Of a DNA stretch of 42,998 bases, positions 42,659 to 42,998 are shown one piece after another. Under the pieces are notes generated by a model that saw only the letters and a program-made list of their open reading frames with translations, was not told the origin of the DNA and did not search any database. The DNA comes from Bryobacterales bacterium (GTDB lineage Bacteria; Acidobacteriota; Terriglobia; Bryobacterales; Bryobacteraceae), in the NCBI GenBank assembly GCA_025350625.1, contig JANXXL010000247.1:1-42998 (forward strand), read 5' to 3'. Position 1 is the first letter of the stretch. Every line of letters begins with the position of its first letter. The translations under genes and the position numbers were made by a program.

Positions 42659-42998
42659 ATGGCCCGCACAGTAGCACTCGAGAAAATGCGCAATATCGGC
42701 ATCATGGCGCACATTGATGCCGGGAAAACCACGACCACGGAGCGCATTCTCTATTACACGGGCCGAACTTATAAGATCGGTGAAGTCCATGAAGGCACCG
42801 CAGTCATGGACTGGATGGAGCAGGAGCAGGAGCGGGGTATCACCATCACTTCGGCTGCGACTACCTGCCAGTGGCAGGATTGCACCATCAATATTATCGA
42901 CACGCCCGGGCACGTCGATTTCACCGCGGAAGTGGAGCGCAGTTTGCGTGTCCTCGATGGTGCGGTGGCGGTATTTGACGCGGTGGCCGGGGTGCAGC
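42659..42998 (+). CDS. fusA: Elongation factor G, 5' part
   Basis: First 113 residues, cut by the window end. The GTPase P loop is AHIDAGKTT, the switch I region [10 protein letters not shown], and the G3 motif DTPGH ([10 protein letters not shown]). [19 protein letters not shown] is a normal EF-G start. ATG 42659 is preceded by AAAGG. The rpsL-rpsG-fusA order is the common bacterial str operon; tuf would be expected next. Confidence 0.97.
   Translation, partial: MARTVALEKMRNIGIMAHIDAGKTTTTERILYYTGRTYKIGEVHEGTAVMDWMEQEQERGITITSAATTCQWQDCTINIIDTPGHVDFTAEVERSLRVLDGAVAVFDAVAGVQ

Overview
The window looks like chromosomal DNA of an Acidobacteriota bacterium, most likely near the Solibacter/Bryobacter group. 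This is inferred from the gene content: bacillithiol-type glycosyltransferase BshA, small secreted families that I associate with that phylum, a tripartite hybrid histidine kinase, a KirBac channel, a NYN/OST-HTH protein and a stand-alone B12-binding mutase subunit. GC content is high in most of the window and visibly lower in two inserted segments (about 26352-26900 and 38893-41494). No taxonomic marker was searched.

Layout. 1-5.5 kb: the end of an isoquinoline 1-oxidoreductase-type 2Fe-2S subunit and its molybdopterin subunit (ATGA overlap), bshA, a secreted metal-binding protein, a secreted cupin and OsmC. 5.4-16.3 kb: a 14-TM drug exporter, a PcaF-type thiolase, a secreted beta-propeller, an RRM protein with two small followers, a two-subunit CoA-transferase, glutaminase, threonine synthase, a HicB/HicA pair and an intradiol dioxygenase. 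Thiolase, CoA-transferase and dioxygenase together outline a scattered lower aromatic (3-oxoadipate) route. 16.3-24.9 kb: three paralogues of one secreted family, truA, pyrF, an amidase, a cupin, a remnant of an NTF2-like gene, and a large secreted protein beside operator-like palindromes. 25-33.3 kb: a broken DUF486 gene, a KirBac channel, an insertion with one IS-like end, pyruvate kinase, a hybrid kinase, a NYN/LOTUS protein and a B12-binding protein. 33.6-38.3 kb: small secreted proteins, a glycosyltransferase, an ECF sigma / anti-sigma / Spy-like operon and hydroxypyruvate isomerase. 38.4-43 kb: tRNA-Cys with a strong downstream terminator, a complete mobile element, then the str operon rpsL-rpsG-fusA (fusA cut by the window end).

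The most unusual object is the mobile element at 38893-41494. It has perfect 24-bp terminal inverted repeats, an 8-bp target duplication (GGTTTGAC), an IS1-type DDE transposase with an apparently leaderless promoter, and three cargo genes. These are a P63C-domain protein, a small basic protein sharing a 27-residue motif with it, and a small membrane protein. The cargo promoter is covered by three exact copies of the 9-mer TGCTTGCAT, which suggests dedicated regulation. The element sits exactly at the presumed -35 box of the str operon, and the target duplication rebuilds TTGACA. A second segment between the Kir channel gene and pyk carries a related end (20 of 24 matches) and a different small membrane-protein gene, and is flanked by a 9-bp direct repeat. 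This hints at a family of such elements with exchangeable cargo.
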